Made by a program: the position numbers and the translations under genes. Shown piece by piece: positions 12,046 to 20,843 of a DNA stretch of 64,000 bases (position 1 is its first letter; each line of letters begins with the position of its first letter). The DNA lies in the NCBI GenBank assembly GCA_016716385.1, contig JADJWL010000025.1, forward strand, positions 1 through 64,000, given 5' to 3'. Source of the DNA: Bryobacterales bacterium (GTDB lineage: Bacteria > Acidobacteriota > Terriglobia > Bryobacterales > Bryobacteraceae). Under the pieces are notes generated by a model. It was not told where the DNA came from and searched no databases. It saw only the letters and a program-made list of their open reading frames with translations.

Positions 12046-12728
12046 CGCAGGCGGCGCGACTCGAGGTCGAAGACGACATTCCGCTCGCGGTTCAGCCGTG
12101 TCGAGAGATCGACATCGACCAGGTCGAGCGACGCCATGTTCTGCGTCCCTTGCAGCGTGACGTAGTGCAGCGTGTCGCCGTCTACCCAAAACGTGAACGC
12201 CACATAGATTGTGTGGTTTGTGAGCGCGATGAGGAAGCCCTTCGGTTCCTCTGCCGGGGGTTCGGGATGCCGCGGGCCTGCTTCGTAGATGCGGTCGCCG
12301 TCGGTTTCGTACTCACGCACCACGGGCCGCGCGACTTCAGGCGCGAAGTTCTGATTGATGATGACCTGCGTTGGAGCCGTTTCCTGTTGGGGTGTCAGCG
12401 CAGGCTGATTGAGCAGCGGGTAAGAAAATGGCGTGCCGATGGGGAGCCAGATGAAGCCTCCGCCGCGGCGGCCGAATCCGCCGTCCCTGAAGCCGGTCGT
12501 GGCGGGTGGCTCGGGCCGGGAGGAGATGCCTGGCGTCAGGGGCGGTCTGCCGGTCCCCGGATACACAACATTTCCGAAGCCGTGGATATTGCCGAACTGC
12601 GGACCCGAGACGCGCGGCGCCGAGGCGGCGCGGGCGCCCCCTGATCGTCCGCCACCTGACCGCACACCGCCGGGACGTTGTGCCAGCAGCACTCCGCAGA
12701 GAAGCAGTCCGAGAACGACAATCCTCAT
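12042..12728 (-). CDS. Secreted Gly/Arg/Pro-rich protein of unknown function
   Basis: 228 residues with a clear Sec signal peptide (MRIVVLGLLLCGVLLAQ). The first third after cleavage is low-complexity, rich in Gly, Arg and Ser. The middle has IWLPIGTPFSYP, and the C-terminal part reads as a small beta-rich domain (LIALTNHTIYVAFTFWVDGDTLHYV). I do not recognise the family. It lies 43 nt downstream of the ompH gene on the same strand and may share its transcript. Nothing in it suggests catalysis. Confidence 0.72.
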   Translation of the reverse strand: MRIVVLGLLLCGVLLAQRPGGVRSGGGRSGGARAASAPRVSGPQFGNIHGFGNVVYPGTGRPPLTPGISSRPEPPATTGFRDGGFGRRGGGFIWLPIGTPFSYPLLNQPALTPQQETAPTQVIINQNFAPEVARPVVREYETDGDRIYEAGPRHPEPPAEEPKGFLIALTNHTIYVAFTFWVDGDTLHYVTLQGTQNMASLDLVDVDLSTRLNRERNVVFDLESRRLR

Positions 12729-12771
12729 CCCACACCCCCTCCAGTCCCGCGCCCGGGGGAACGCGAAACGT

Positions 12772-13416
12772 TTACTTTGCTGCAGCTGCCGGGGCTGCAG
12801 CTGCCGGTGCGGCCGGCTTGGCTGGCTTGGCCGATCCGCTCACCGGACCCGGCGAGTTCTGGTCGTACAGCGCCACGATGTCGTTCGTGATGTCAATGCC
12901 ATTGACGGCGAACACCACGGGGCTGGCCTGCGCGCTGATGTCCAGGATCAGTGAATAGCCATTGTCCTTCGAATACTTGTCGATCACCGCCAGCACACGC
13001 TGTCCGAGTTCCTGCATGATGCGCTGCTGTTCCTGATCCAGTTCCTGCTGCGCGTCTTCGGTGTCCCGGTTGAGCGCGCGGGTCTTCTGGTCGATGTCGC
13101 GCATCAGGCTTTCTTTCTGCTCGGCGCTCATCAGGGCGCTGCCCTTGCTGAGTTGTGCGCGCAGACTCTCGATCTCACGCTGCTTCTTGTCGATCTCCTG
13201 CTTCTTCGGAGTGAACTTGGACTGCAGCTCGTTGGCGGCCTTCTGGCCGTCCTTGGTCCCGATGATGGCGTTCTGGATGTGGATGATGCCGACCTTGTTG
13301 GGGACGGCGCCGCCAGCCGCCTGGCCAAACGCCACGTTGCCGGCCGCGAAGGCGGATAAGAACAGCACGCCCACGGGCGCAATCGTCCTGAACATGTTGG
13401 ACATCGTCAGATTCAC
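12772..13416 (-). CDS. OmpH/Skp-family periplasmic chaperone
   Basis: About 214 residues. The GTG start at 13416 has AAAGGAG 8 nt upstream; ATGs at 13404 and 13395 are worse placed. A signal peptide ends near AFAAGNVAFGQ. The mature part begins NKVGIIHIQNAI, followed by a long charged coiled-coil (about residues 65-150, with KKQEIDKKQREIESLRAQL and QQELDQEQQRIMQEL), then SLILDISAQASPVVF, typical of Skp. The tail is Ala/Pro-rich. Skp proteins hold unfolded outer-membrane proteins in the periplasm; the position directly downstream of bamA fits this. Confidence 0.88.
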   Translation of the reverse strand: MNLTMSNMFRTIAPVGVLFLSAFAAGNVAFGQAAGGAVPNKVGIIHIQNAIIGTKDGQKAANELQSKFTPKKQEIDKKQREIESLRAQLSKGSALMSAEQKESLMRDIDQKTRALNRDTEDAQQELDQEQQRIMQELGQRVLAVIDKYSKDNGYSLILDISAQASPVVFAVNGIDITNDIVALYDQNSPGPVSGSAKPAKPAAPAAAAPAAAAK

Positions 13417-13494
13417 TCGCTCAACTCCTTTAATTCCTTTTATCCTAACACCTGTCTGCACTGGTAGACGCATGGCCCGGCTGGCGGGATTCGC

Positions 13495-16419
13495 CTAGAA
13501 GGTCCGGCCGATGGTGAACCGGAACGTGCGCCGCCGCTCGAAGAACGGCGCCGCTTGCCCCCACTGGGCGATCGAATTGATGAAGGTCGTCTGGTTCGGG
13601 AAGAACGACCGGTCCGCCACGATGGGAGGCTGCAGGAACTCCTGCACAATCATCGGATTGTAGGCCCAATAGACGCGGAACGGTGCGTTCACGACGGGCA
13701 GCAGCACCTGGAACTCCACTCCGCTCGACATGCGCATCCGCTGGGAGCCCTTGGCGATTCGCGCCCTACCGTCGAAGTTCGCCTGGGGGAACTGATCGTT
13801 CAGTTGCTGAACCCGATCGGCGTTCATGCGCAACTGGCTGGGCAGCGCGATCTTGTTGATGCCCATGTCGGTGAACAGCGCCAGGTTGACCGGACCCACG
13901 ATCGGGATCCGGTACTCGAAGTTGCCAACGAACTGGCTGTCGCCGCCAGGGAAGACGGTTTGGTAGACGGGAATCTCCTGGGTAGCCGACACGAACGTCT
14001 CTACGCCATCGATGACCGCCTTTTGGACGCGCGCCGACCCGTCTTCATTGAAGACCTGGACTGTAGCCGTGCTGGCAACGAAGGCCACGGGGCTGACGCC
14101 CCAGATGTCGAACCCGCGGATATCCTGCTCCCCGCCGATGAAGGACCTGTTGAATGGCGGCGCGGTCTTGCCGCCGTAGCCCATCATCATGGAGGCCATT
14201 CCGTGCGCCGCCAGGACATGGTTGCGCTTCCAGGGAGCCGGCTTGAAGTACTTAGCGTCGATCACCGGACGGATCAGGTTTACGTTGCCGCCCAGCACGC
14301 TACCGGCGAACTCCGTGGAGATGAACAAGCTCTTCCCGTTGGTCGGGTTAATCGGATGGTTGACGGTATTGTACGAGTACGACGGGACGACGCGGCTGGT
14401 GCGGATGCCTTCGAGCGAATTGGGCCCTCCGATGCCCTGGAAGTTGATGAATTCGAAGTACTGGCGTGACGCCGTGGAGTTCACGACAACGTCGGAGGTG
14501 TCGAAGCCATAGGTAATGCCGATGCGCGCGAAGCTACGGCGCAGCGGGTAGCTGGCGGTGACGTTGAAGCCGCGGCTGTTCTGGACGTAGTTGAGCAGGC
14601 TGTCGCGGCCCACCTGGTCGAAGACCGGAAGGAAGTTGCGCCCGGTCAGCAACGAGATCTCGCGGCCCTGGTCGAAGTTGAAGCGGCGCAGGTAGACGAC
14701 GAATCCAAGCTGCAGCGGCCGGTCGAGGAAGTAGGGCTCGGTAAACCCGAAACTGACGTCACGCATGCGCGCGCCGATCTGCGAGTCGACCGATAGGGTC
14801 TCGCCCAGACCGAGGAAATTGTTGGTCGCGTAGTTGAAGCCCATGAAGCTGCCGGCGATGCCGGACACGCCGCCGGTGAGACCGATCGAGTTCCGGCCGC
14901 GTTCCTTCACGCGCAGGGTGATGTCGACCGTGTCTGACTGGGGATTGCGCTGGATGTCGGCCGATTCGTTCTCCTTGAGCACTTCGAAGTAGCCGAGCTG
15001 GTTCAAGCGCAGGATGCTCAGTTCCCACAGGCGGGAGTTGAACATGTCCCCTTCGTCAAGCAGGACCTCGCGGCGGATGACTTTGTCACGGGTGGTCGTA
15101 TTGCCGGCGAAATCGATGCGGCGGACGAAGAACTGCTTGCCTTCTTCGGCCGTCAGCGTCAAGTCGACCTTGTCGCCGCCCGGGAAGTCGAAGCTTGGCT
15201 CCGTGACCGCGTCGATGTAGCCGAACTGCCCGTACAGCTTACGCAGCTCCTCGAATCCCTTGCGCAGCTTGCTCGTGGAGAAGACATCTCCCTCGCCCAT
15301 CTGGAACAAGGGACGCATGAGTGTCTCCGGGGTGCGGAAGAGCTTGACGCCCACGAAGTTGATCTGATTGAGGCGGTACTGGCGGCCCTCCTCCACCGGG
15401 ATCGTGATGTCGGCCCGTTTTCCCGGCTTGTTCATATAGAACAGCGGAATCCGGAACTTGCCGCCGCCCACGTCGCGCACTTTGACGTCGTGATCGAGAA
15501 CCTTGACCATGAAGTAGCCGCGCTCGCGATAGGCTTCCCGCAGGAACTCCTTGTCCGCTTCCAACTTGTTGGAGTCAAAAGCCTTGGAGAACATACTCTC
15601 AAGCACGATGCTGCGCGGGACGCCGATCGGGCGAAGCAGCTTCATCGACCGGATCGCCGTCCGGTCGTTCATTGCCGTGTTGCCCTCGATATTGATCCGC
15701 CCCACTTTGACCTTCGGCCCTTCGGTCACGTTCAAGTTCACAGCCAGGGACGAGGGAGGGATCTGGCGGATATCGGGCTCGACAATGGCGAACTGCCTGC
15801 CGCGTTCGGCCAGGAACTCCTTCAGAACCACGGCCGCCCGCTGAACCTTCGCCGGATCGTACTGGGATTCGACAGAAAGGCCTACTTTGCGCTCCTTGAA
15901 CCGATCAAGAATCTCCGAAACCGTGACCGACTTGGCACCGGGGTACCGGATGGTGCGCACCACCCGGCGCTCGGTGAGCAGGAAGCGAACGATGAGTCCA
16001 GCGGTGCCCGGCTCAGTTTCGAGCTGAATATCGTCGTAGCGGCCGCTGTTCCAGAGGGTCATGAAGTCGCGGTGGAGGACGTCTTTGTCGAACCGGTCTC
16101 CCCGCCGTGCGGCAATCGTCGCCCGGAGGGTGTCCTGCGGGACTCGCCTGGCGCCGCGGAACTCGATGGCTTCAATGACAGTCATGTCGGCGGCGGGCGC
16201 CGGAGCATCCGGAGTCGTGGGCGTTTCCAGTTGCGGCTTGGCCGGGGCAGGCTTCGGTTCCTCCGTGGTCGGCACGGTTTCGAACGGGCTGGCCGGCTTT
16301 GGCGGCTGCGCTTCCTTTGGCGGAGTTGCAGGCTGTTGAGCGGCCAGGATCGGTGTCAGGATTTGAAGACAAACCAGGGCGCTGTACAGGCAGGGGCGCC
16401 TGCGGGAACTCATGTACAC
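13495..16419 (-). CDS. bamA: Outer-membrane protein assembly factor BamA
   Basis: 974 residues. It inserts beta-barrel proteins into the outer membrane as the core of the BAM complex. A signal peptide ends near LAAQQ, then a Pro-rich linker (about 25-77), then five POTRA-type repeats (from VIEAIEFRG, about 80, to about 500). The C-terminal Omp85 barrel follows (about 505-974), with GGEQDIRGFDIWG near 766 as the conserved loop-6 motif and a terminal Phe (FTIGRTF) as the barrel signal. The start has AAAGGACC upstream. It is longer than the E. coli protein, mainly through the linker and loops. The order rlmB-bamA-ompH on the minus strand supports the call. Confidence 0.95.
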   Translation of the reverse strand: MYMSSRRRPCLYSALVCLQILTPILAAQQPATPPKEAQPPKPASPFETVPTTEEPKPAPAKPQLETPTTPDAPAPAADMTVIEAIEFRGARRVPQDTLRATIAARRGDRFDKDVLHRDFMTLWNSGRYDDIQLETEPGTAGLIVRFLLTERRVVRTIRYPGAKSVTVSEILDRFKERKVGLSVESQYDPAKVQRAAVVLKEFLAERGRQFAIVEPDIRQIPPSSLAVNLNVTEGPKVKVGRINIEGNTAMNDRTAIRSMKLLRPIGVPRSIVLESMFSKAFDSNKLEADKEFLREAYRERGYFMVKVLDHDVKVRDVGGGKFRIPLFYMNKPGKRADITIPVEEGRQYRLNQINFVGVKLFRTPETLMRPLFQMGEGDVFSTSKLRKGFEELRKLYGQFGYIDAVTEPSFDFPGGDKVDLTLTAEEGKQFFVRRIDFAGNTTTRDKVIRREVLLDEGDMFNSRLWELSILRLNQLGYFEVLKENESADIQRNPQSDTVDITLRVKERGRNSIGLTGGVSGIAGSFMGFNYATNNFLGLGETLSVDSQIGARMRDVSFGFTEPYFLDRPLQLGFVVYLRRFNFDQGREISLLTGRNFLPVFDQVGRDSLLNYVQNSRGFNVTASYPLRRSFARIGITYGFDTSDVVVNSTASRQYFEFINFQGIGGPNSLEGIRTSRVVPSYSYNTVNHPINPTNGKSLFISTEFAGSVLGGNVNLIRPVIDAKYFKPAPWKRNHVLAAHGMASMMMGYGGKTAPPFNRSFIGGEQDIRGFDIWGVSPVAFVASTATVQVFNEDGSARVQKAVIDGVETFVSATQEIPVYQTVFPGGDSQFVGNFEYRIPIVGPVNLALFTDMGINKIALPSQLRMNADRVQQLNDQFPQANFDGRARIAKGSQRMRMSSGVEFQVLLPVVNAPFRVYWAYNPMIVQEFLQPPIVADRSFFPNQTTFINSIAQWGQAAPFFERRRTFRFTIGRTF

Positions 16420-16508
16420 CTAGGTCCTTTCCACTCTGCGCCCTTGTGAAGACGTAACTCTCTCGACATCCGTTTCGGGTAAATTCGCGCGGCGCAAACC
16501 GATCACTC

Positions 16509-16514
16509 ATTGTA
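16509..16514 (-). promoter_or_regulatory. -10-like TACAAT upstream of bamA
   Basis: The minus strand reads TACAAT about 90 nt upstream of the bamA ATG, in the 127-base gap after rlmB. No good -35 is visible. Confidence 0.3.
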
Positions 16515-16546
16515 GCGGAAAACCAGACTGGATGCGGGCCGCGTTC

Positions 16547-17287
16547 TTAGGGCTTCCGCCCGAAGCGATGGGCCCAATCAAAGAGCACGATGCCCGCCGC
16601 TACCGAGACGTTCAACGAGGGAATCGCGCCGGTCATCGGGATGCGGACCAGAACATCGCAGTGCCGCCGGACGAGATCGTGCAATCCCTTGCCTTCGCCG
16701 CCCAGGACTATCACGGCAGGGCTCGCATACGCCACCTCGTGGTACACCGAGGTCCCGCGTTCATCGAGACCGTAGATCCAATAGCCTCGATCCTTCAGTT
16801 CGGTCAGGGTCTTCGTCAGATTTCCCACACGCACGACGGGCAGGTGTTCGAGAGCCCCGGCCGCAGCTTTCGCAACGACGTCGCTGAGCCCGGCCGCACG
16901 CCGTTCCGGGATGACCAGCGCATCGCTTCCAGCGGCAAGCGCCGTGCGGATGATGGCACCCAGATTGTGGGGATCCTCGACGCCGTCCAGCGCGACCAGC
17001 AGCCGTGCGGTGGCGGACACTTCCTCGAAACGCGCGTACTGGCGCGCCGCACCGAGGGCGACGACGCCCTGGTGGGCGGCGGTCCCGGCGAGTTTGTCGA
17101 GCACCGTGCGGGGCTCGAAGCGGACCGGAATCCCGGCCACCCGCGCTCGATCGATGACGTCCTGCAGGCGCTGGCCGCCCACGCCTTTGACGACGAGGAT
17201 ACGGTCGAGCGGACGGCTCGCGCGCAGCGCTTCAAGGACAGGGTGAATTCCGGCAATGGCGGCCACGATCCATCCTACCCGGAACAT
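16547..17287 (-). CDS. rlmB: 23S rRNA 2'-O-methyltransferase, RlmB/TrmH family
   Basis: About 246 residues from the ATG at 17287; a GTG nearer IAGIHPVLEAL is also possible. SPOUT-fold methyltransferase that methylates a guanosine ribose in 23S rRNA. An N-terminal substrate-binding domain (IHPVLEAL... HQGVVAL) precedes the catalytic domain: LDGVEDPHNLGAIIRTA, then LGGEGKGLHDLVRRHCD and the knot motif IPMTGAIPSLNVSVAAGI. It is divergent from the gene at 17311 with only 23 bases between starts. Confidence 0.9.
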   Translation of the reverse strand: MFRVGWIVAAIAGIHPVLEALRASRPLDRILVVKGVGGQRLQDVIDRARVAGIPVRFEPRTVLDKLAGTAAHQGVVALGAARQYARFEEVSATARLLVALDGVEDPHNLGAIIRTALAAGSDALVIPERRAAGLSDVVAKAAAGALEHLPVVRVGNLTKTLTELKDRGYWIYGLDERGTSVYHEVAYASPAVIVLGGEGKGLHDLVRRHCDVLVRIPMTGAIPSLNVSVAAGIVLFDWAHRFGRKP

Positions 17288-17298
17288 CCAGGCGGTGC

Positions 17299-17304
17299 CA
17301 TAAT
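17299..17304 (+). promoter_or_regulatory. -10-like CATAAT before the gene at 17311
   Basis: CATAAT ends 6 nt before the ATG, separated by CAGGGC. It would give a nearly leaderless transcript. Confidence 0.4.
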
Positions 17305-17310
17305 CAGGGC

Positions 17311-18306
17311 ATGAAGCCCTTGCTGGCGCTCGTCCTGCTGGCGGCCACGCCCGGGATGACCGGCAGCGAAGGAACCTTTGCCCCGGCGCGGGGACCGGTG
17401 GTATTCGTGATGCGCCACGGAGGCACGCTGCCGGAACCACAGGCCGTCGGGATCTTCGGTTCCGGAGCTGAGATCGGTTTCTGGGCGCGGGCGGAGACGC
17501 AGAACCCCGTGCGATGGCTCGGGGTCACGACGGTGTCAGCCAAGATCCCCGGAGCCATCACGGTCTTCCTGACCAGCGAAGCGAGTGACCTGGCCGCGGG
17601 TTCGTATAGTGGCTCGATTGTGTTGCACTCCGCCGCGGCGACCAACGACCGGCTGCGGATCCCCGTCCGGCTCGAAATCAGCCGCCGCGCGGTGGCGATG
17701 CCGAAGCCCTCGTCCATCCGCTTCCAGCACCAACTGGGCGGACCCGCCGCTCCCCTCTCCCGGACGGTGTCCCTGGGGAAGCAGCCGACAGGCCGCTACC
17801 AAGTCAGCACCGAGACGGACGCGGAAGGGAGCTGGCTTCTGGCGTCTCCCGGGAGCGCCGCTGCTCCCACGCCCGTCACGGTGACGGTGGATCCAAGACT
17901 CGTTCGGGAGGGGCGCCACACGGGAGTCGTTCTGCTGACTCCGGAGGAGGATGAAGAACCGGTGGTGCGCGTCCCCGTCGAGTTGTCCGTGAGCCGCCGC
18001 CCTCTCCTGCGCGTCAGCCCGGACGAAGTCCAGATCCAGGTGCAGGCGGGATCGGGCAGGCCGGAGGCGCATACGATCCGTGTGGCCAGTACAGGGGATC
18101 CGGTCAACTTCGACGTCGCGTTCGCGCGCGACGCGCCCGGGTACTGGCTCAGCCTGGATCGCGTCACAGGCATCGCGCCTGGTGAGATCCGGGTGGAGAT
18201 TGATGCGAGGCGTCTCGATCCGGGTCTATACACGGCCACCGTCATTGTGACCGCGCGCGACGGAAATCGCGAAGTCGTGCCGGTTACTGTCCGTGCCGTC
18301 CGTTGA
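17311..18306 (+). CDS. Secreted protein with BACON-like beta-sandwich repeats
   Basis: 331 residues with a short signal peptide (MKPLLALVLLAATPGMTG). After it, three repeats of roughly 100 residues each end in a strand pair like GSIVLHSAAATNDRLRIPV, GVVLLTPEEDEEPVVRVPV and ATVIVTARDGNREVVPVTV. This is the pattern of BACON/Ig-like domains, which are common in acidobacterial secreted proteins and often bind carbohydrate or protein. No enzymatic motif is seen. It leads a co-directional run that continues into the dehydrogenase and sulfatase genes, with a 21-base gap and a separate -10-like hexamer for the next gene. Confidence 0.68.
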   Translation: MKPLLALVLLAATPGMTGSEGTFAPARGPVVFVMRHGGTLPEPQAVGIFGSGAEIGFWARAETQNPVRWLGVTTVSAKIPGAITVFLTSEASDLAAGSYSGSIVLHSAAATNDRLRIPVRLEISRRAVAMPKPSSIRFQHQLGGPAAPLSRTVSLGKQPTGRYQVSTETDAEGSWLLASPGSAAAPTPVTVTVDPRLVREGRHTGVVLLTPEEDEEPVVRVPVELSVSRRPLLRVSPDEVQIQVQAGSGRPEAHTIRVASTGDPVNFDVAFARDAPGYWLSLDRVTGIAPGEIRVEIDARRLDPGLYTATVIVTARDGNREVVPVTVRAVR

Positions 18307-18313
18307 CCGGGTG

Positions 18314-18319
18314 TACGAT
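18314..18319 (+). promoter_or_regulatory. -10-like TACGAT before the Gfo/Idh gene
   Basis: TACGAT ends 8 nt before the ATG at 18328 and is followed by AGGGGGCG, which could also act as the ribosome-binding site. Confidence 0.35.
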
Positions 18320-18327
18320 AGGGGGCG

Positions 18328-19500
18328 ATGGACCGCAGAAACTTCGTCGCGACGGTGGCGGCGGGAGCCGCTCTGGCTCCTTCCAGGGTGATTGGAGCAA
18401 ACGACCGCATCCGTGTCGGCTTGATCGGCACTGGCGGGCGCTGCCAGGGATTAGGCCGGCTGGTGTTGGCCGTGGGCGGAGCCGAAATCGTCGCCGCCTG
18501 TGACGTTTACGCACCGCGCCGTGAAGAAGCCGCAGCAAAAATGGGGACAGGCGTCAAGCCTGTTGCCGACTACCGCCGCGTGCTGGACGACAAGTCGATC
18601 GACGCCGTCGTGATCGGCTCGCCGGACCACTGGCACGTGCAAATGACGCTCGACGCAGTGGCGGCGGGCAAGGACGTCTACGTCGAGAAGCCCGTCACCC
18701 ACAAGATCGAGGAAGGGGAGAAGCTGATTCTCGGCGTCGAGAAGTCCGGGCGAGTCGTGGCCACCGGAACGCAACAGCGGGCCTGGGAGCACTTCCAACT
18801 GGCCAAGCAGTTGATCGGCGCGGGACGCCTCGGCAAGGTCGTCTTCGTTCAGACCTATTGGTATCAGAACTACTTTCGCCGCGGTCCGGCCAAGGACGGA
18901 ATCGATGCGTCCAAACTCGACTGGAAAGCGTGGCTCGGCCCGGCGCCGGATCAGCCCTTCGACACAAACAAATACCGTCAGTGGCGCTTCTTCTGGGACT
19001 TTGGCGGCGGCAGCTTCACCGACCTCATGACGCACTGGATCGATACCGTGCAATGGATCATGGGTGTGTTCGAACCGGTGCGCGTCACAGCGGCGGGCAC
19101 GAACCATTTGAATACGTGGCTGGAGTGTCCCGACACCGTGACGGCAACACTGCTGTACGGGCGCGGGTTCACTGCGACCTACGACAGTTCGCTCGTCAGT
19201 TCGGTGGAGGACGGCGGCATCATCCTGCGCGGGACGGACGGGGTAATGAGGCTGACGCGCCGCGGATTCGCGATTTACGACGAGGATGCCCAGAAGGGCG
19301 ATCTGTTCGCCATGGGTGAACCCGTGATGATGGTGCGAAGCCGTGAAGACGGCACCCGGACGAATGTGCGGAACTGGCTGGAGTGCGTCCGCACGCGGCG
19401 GCAGCCACACGCCGACGTTCGCGCGGGCGTCGACGGAGCACGCACGGCGCACCTGGCCAATCTGGCGATGCGGCAAGGCAAGGCTGTGGAGCGGTCGTGA
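18328..19500 (+). CDS. Gfo/Idh/MocA-family oxidoreductase, Tat-exported
   Basis: 390 residues. NAD(P)-dependent sugar or polyol oxidoreductase. A Tat signal (MDRRNFVATVAAGAALAP) precedes the Rossmann domain with VGLIGTGGR (30-38) and the family EKP motif (120-122). The C-terminal substrate domain includes WKAWLGPAPDQPFD, FWDFGGGSFTDLMTHWIDT and a late GVDGARTAHLANLAM. Exported members of this family are frequent in Planctomycetes and Acidobacteria. Its stop overlaps the start of the sulfatase gene (GTGA), so the two are translationally coupled and probably act on the same sugar. Confidence 0.88.
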   Translation: MDRRNFVATVAAGAALAPSRVIGANDRIRVGLIGTGGRCQGLGRLVLAVGGAEIVAACDVYAPRREEAAAKMGTGVKPVADYRRVLDDKSIDAVVIGSPDHWHVQMTLDAVAAGKDVYVEKPVTHKIEEGEKLILGVEKSGRVVATGTQQRAWEHFQLAKQLIGAGRLGKVVFVQTYWYQNYFRRGPAKDGIDASKLDWKAWLGPAPDQPFDTNKYRQWRFFWDFGGGSFTDLMTHWIDTVQWIMGVFEPVRVTAAGTNHLNTWLECPDTVTATLLYGRGFTATYDSSLVSSVEDGGIILRGTDGVMRLTRRGFAIYDEDAQKGDLFAMGEPVMMVRSREDGTRTNVRNWLECVRTRRQPHADVRAGVDGARTAHLANLAMRQGKAVERS

Positions 19501-20831
19501 ACCGGCGGACGTTCCTGGGAGCCGCGGCCGGCGCCGCGTCGCTCGCCGCCGCCGAACGCCCGAACATCCTCCTTCTTGTTACGGACCAGCAGACGCACAA
19601 CGCGATGTCCTGCGCCGCCAATCCCTGGCTCAGGACGCCGGCCATGGATTCGCTGGCCGCGCGCGGTACCCGCTTCTCCGCGGCTTATTGCACATATCCC
19701 GTCTGTTCGCCGTCGCGCGGTTCGATCTTCACCGGACGCATGCCGCACGAGACCGGTGTCCGGTTGAACAACCAGGCAATTCATCCGACGGTTCGCACCC
19801 TGGGCGAGATCTTTCGCGACGCGGGCTACGAGACCGTTTATGGCGGCAAATGGCACCTGCCGAAAAGCTTCGAAGACATGACCGCGTTCACGCGGCTGAT
19901 CGGCGGGCACAGGCTCGGCGAGAAGATGGATCAGCCGCTGGCCGCGGCCACCGCACGATGGCTGCGCGGCCAGCCCCGCCAGCCATTTCTGCTGGTCGCG
20001 TCATTCATGAATCCGCACGATATCTGCGACTGGATCCGCCGGCATGCGGGGTCGCGGCGCCACGTGGATCCGGACCGCTTTCCGCCAGCGCCCGGCAACA
20101 TGGCTGTCGACCCGTTCGAACCGGAGGCCATGCAGTTCCACCGCCGGTCCGGCTACGATCTGATGTCGCAGGCGGTAGGCATCGCCTCGTCCTGGCGGCG
20201 CGACGACATCCGTCATTACTTGCACGATTACTACCGCATGGTGGAAGCCGTCGATGCCTGCATCGCGCAGGTGCTCGACGCACTGCGCGAGTCCGGACTC
20301 GAGCGGAATACGCTCGTTGCGTTCCTGTCCGATCACGGCGAAGGCCTGGGCGGGCACTTGTGGGCGCAGAAGGCATCGTTCTACGAAGAATCCGCGCGCA
20401 TCCCGCTGATCGTCGCGGGCCCGGGCATCCGTGCGGGGTATACCGACTATGCGTCGCTCGCCTCGTTGGCCGATCTCGTGCCGACGTTCTGCGACTACGC
20501 GGGGATCCGCCCGCCGGAAAATCTGCGCGGCGTCAGCCTGCGTCCCGCGCTGGAAGGCAAGCCGCTCGACCGGACTTTCGTGGCGGGTGAACTTCTCTAC
20601 CAGGACCAGTCGCGCGAAGGCCGTATGATCCGGACGGCTCGCCACAAGTACGTCGTCTTCAATAGCGGCGCGAATCCCGAGCAGTTGTTCGACCTCGACC
20701 TCGATCCGGGCGAAGTGCTGAACCTGGCTCCCCGTCCCGAGGCTCGCGCCGCGCTGGACGAGCACCGGGCGCTGCTGCGCGCCTGGATCCGCGAAACGGC
20801 CGACGATTTCACGATGCCCGGCGCGACGTGA
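19497..20831 (+). CDS. Formylglycine-dependent sulfatase
   Basis: 444 residues from a GTG that overlaps the previous stop. It hydrolyses sulfate esters. The N-terminal MNRRTFLGAAAGAASLAAA is a Tat-type signal. The metal site begins with LLVTDQQ (D30, Q31) and the modification motif is C70-SPSR, the cysteine form that needs a formylglycine-generating enzyme; no such enzyme is in the window. Further motifs are GGKWHLP and FLSDHGEGLGGH. The C-terminal part has the usual DLDPGEVLNLA. The substrate is probably a sulfated glycan or glycolipid, judging from neighbours, but this is inference. Confidence 0.9.
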   Translation: MNRRTFLGAAAGAASLAAAERPNILLLVTDQQTHNAMSCAANPWLRTPAMDSLAARGTRFSAAYCTYPVCSPSRGSIFTGRMPHETGVRLNNQAIHPTVRTLGEIFRDAGYETVYGGKWHLPKSFEDMTAFTRLIGGHRLGEKMDQPLAAATARWLRGQPRQPFLLVASFMNPHDICDWIRRHAGSRRHVDPDRFPPAPGNMAVDPFEPEAMQFHRRSGYDLMSQAVGIASSWRRDDIRHYLHDYYRMVEAVDACIAQVLDALRESGLERNTLVAFLSDHGEGLGGHLWAQKASFYEESARIPLIVAGPGIRAGYTDYASLASLADLVPTFCDYAGIRPPENLRGVSLRPALEGKPLDRTFVAGELLYQDQSREGRMIRTARHKYVVFNSGANPEQLFDLDLDPGEVLNLAPRPEARAALDEHRALLRAWIRETADDFTMPGAT

Positions 20832-20843
20832 TCCAATGGCGTC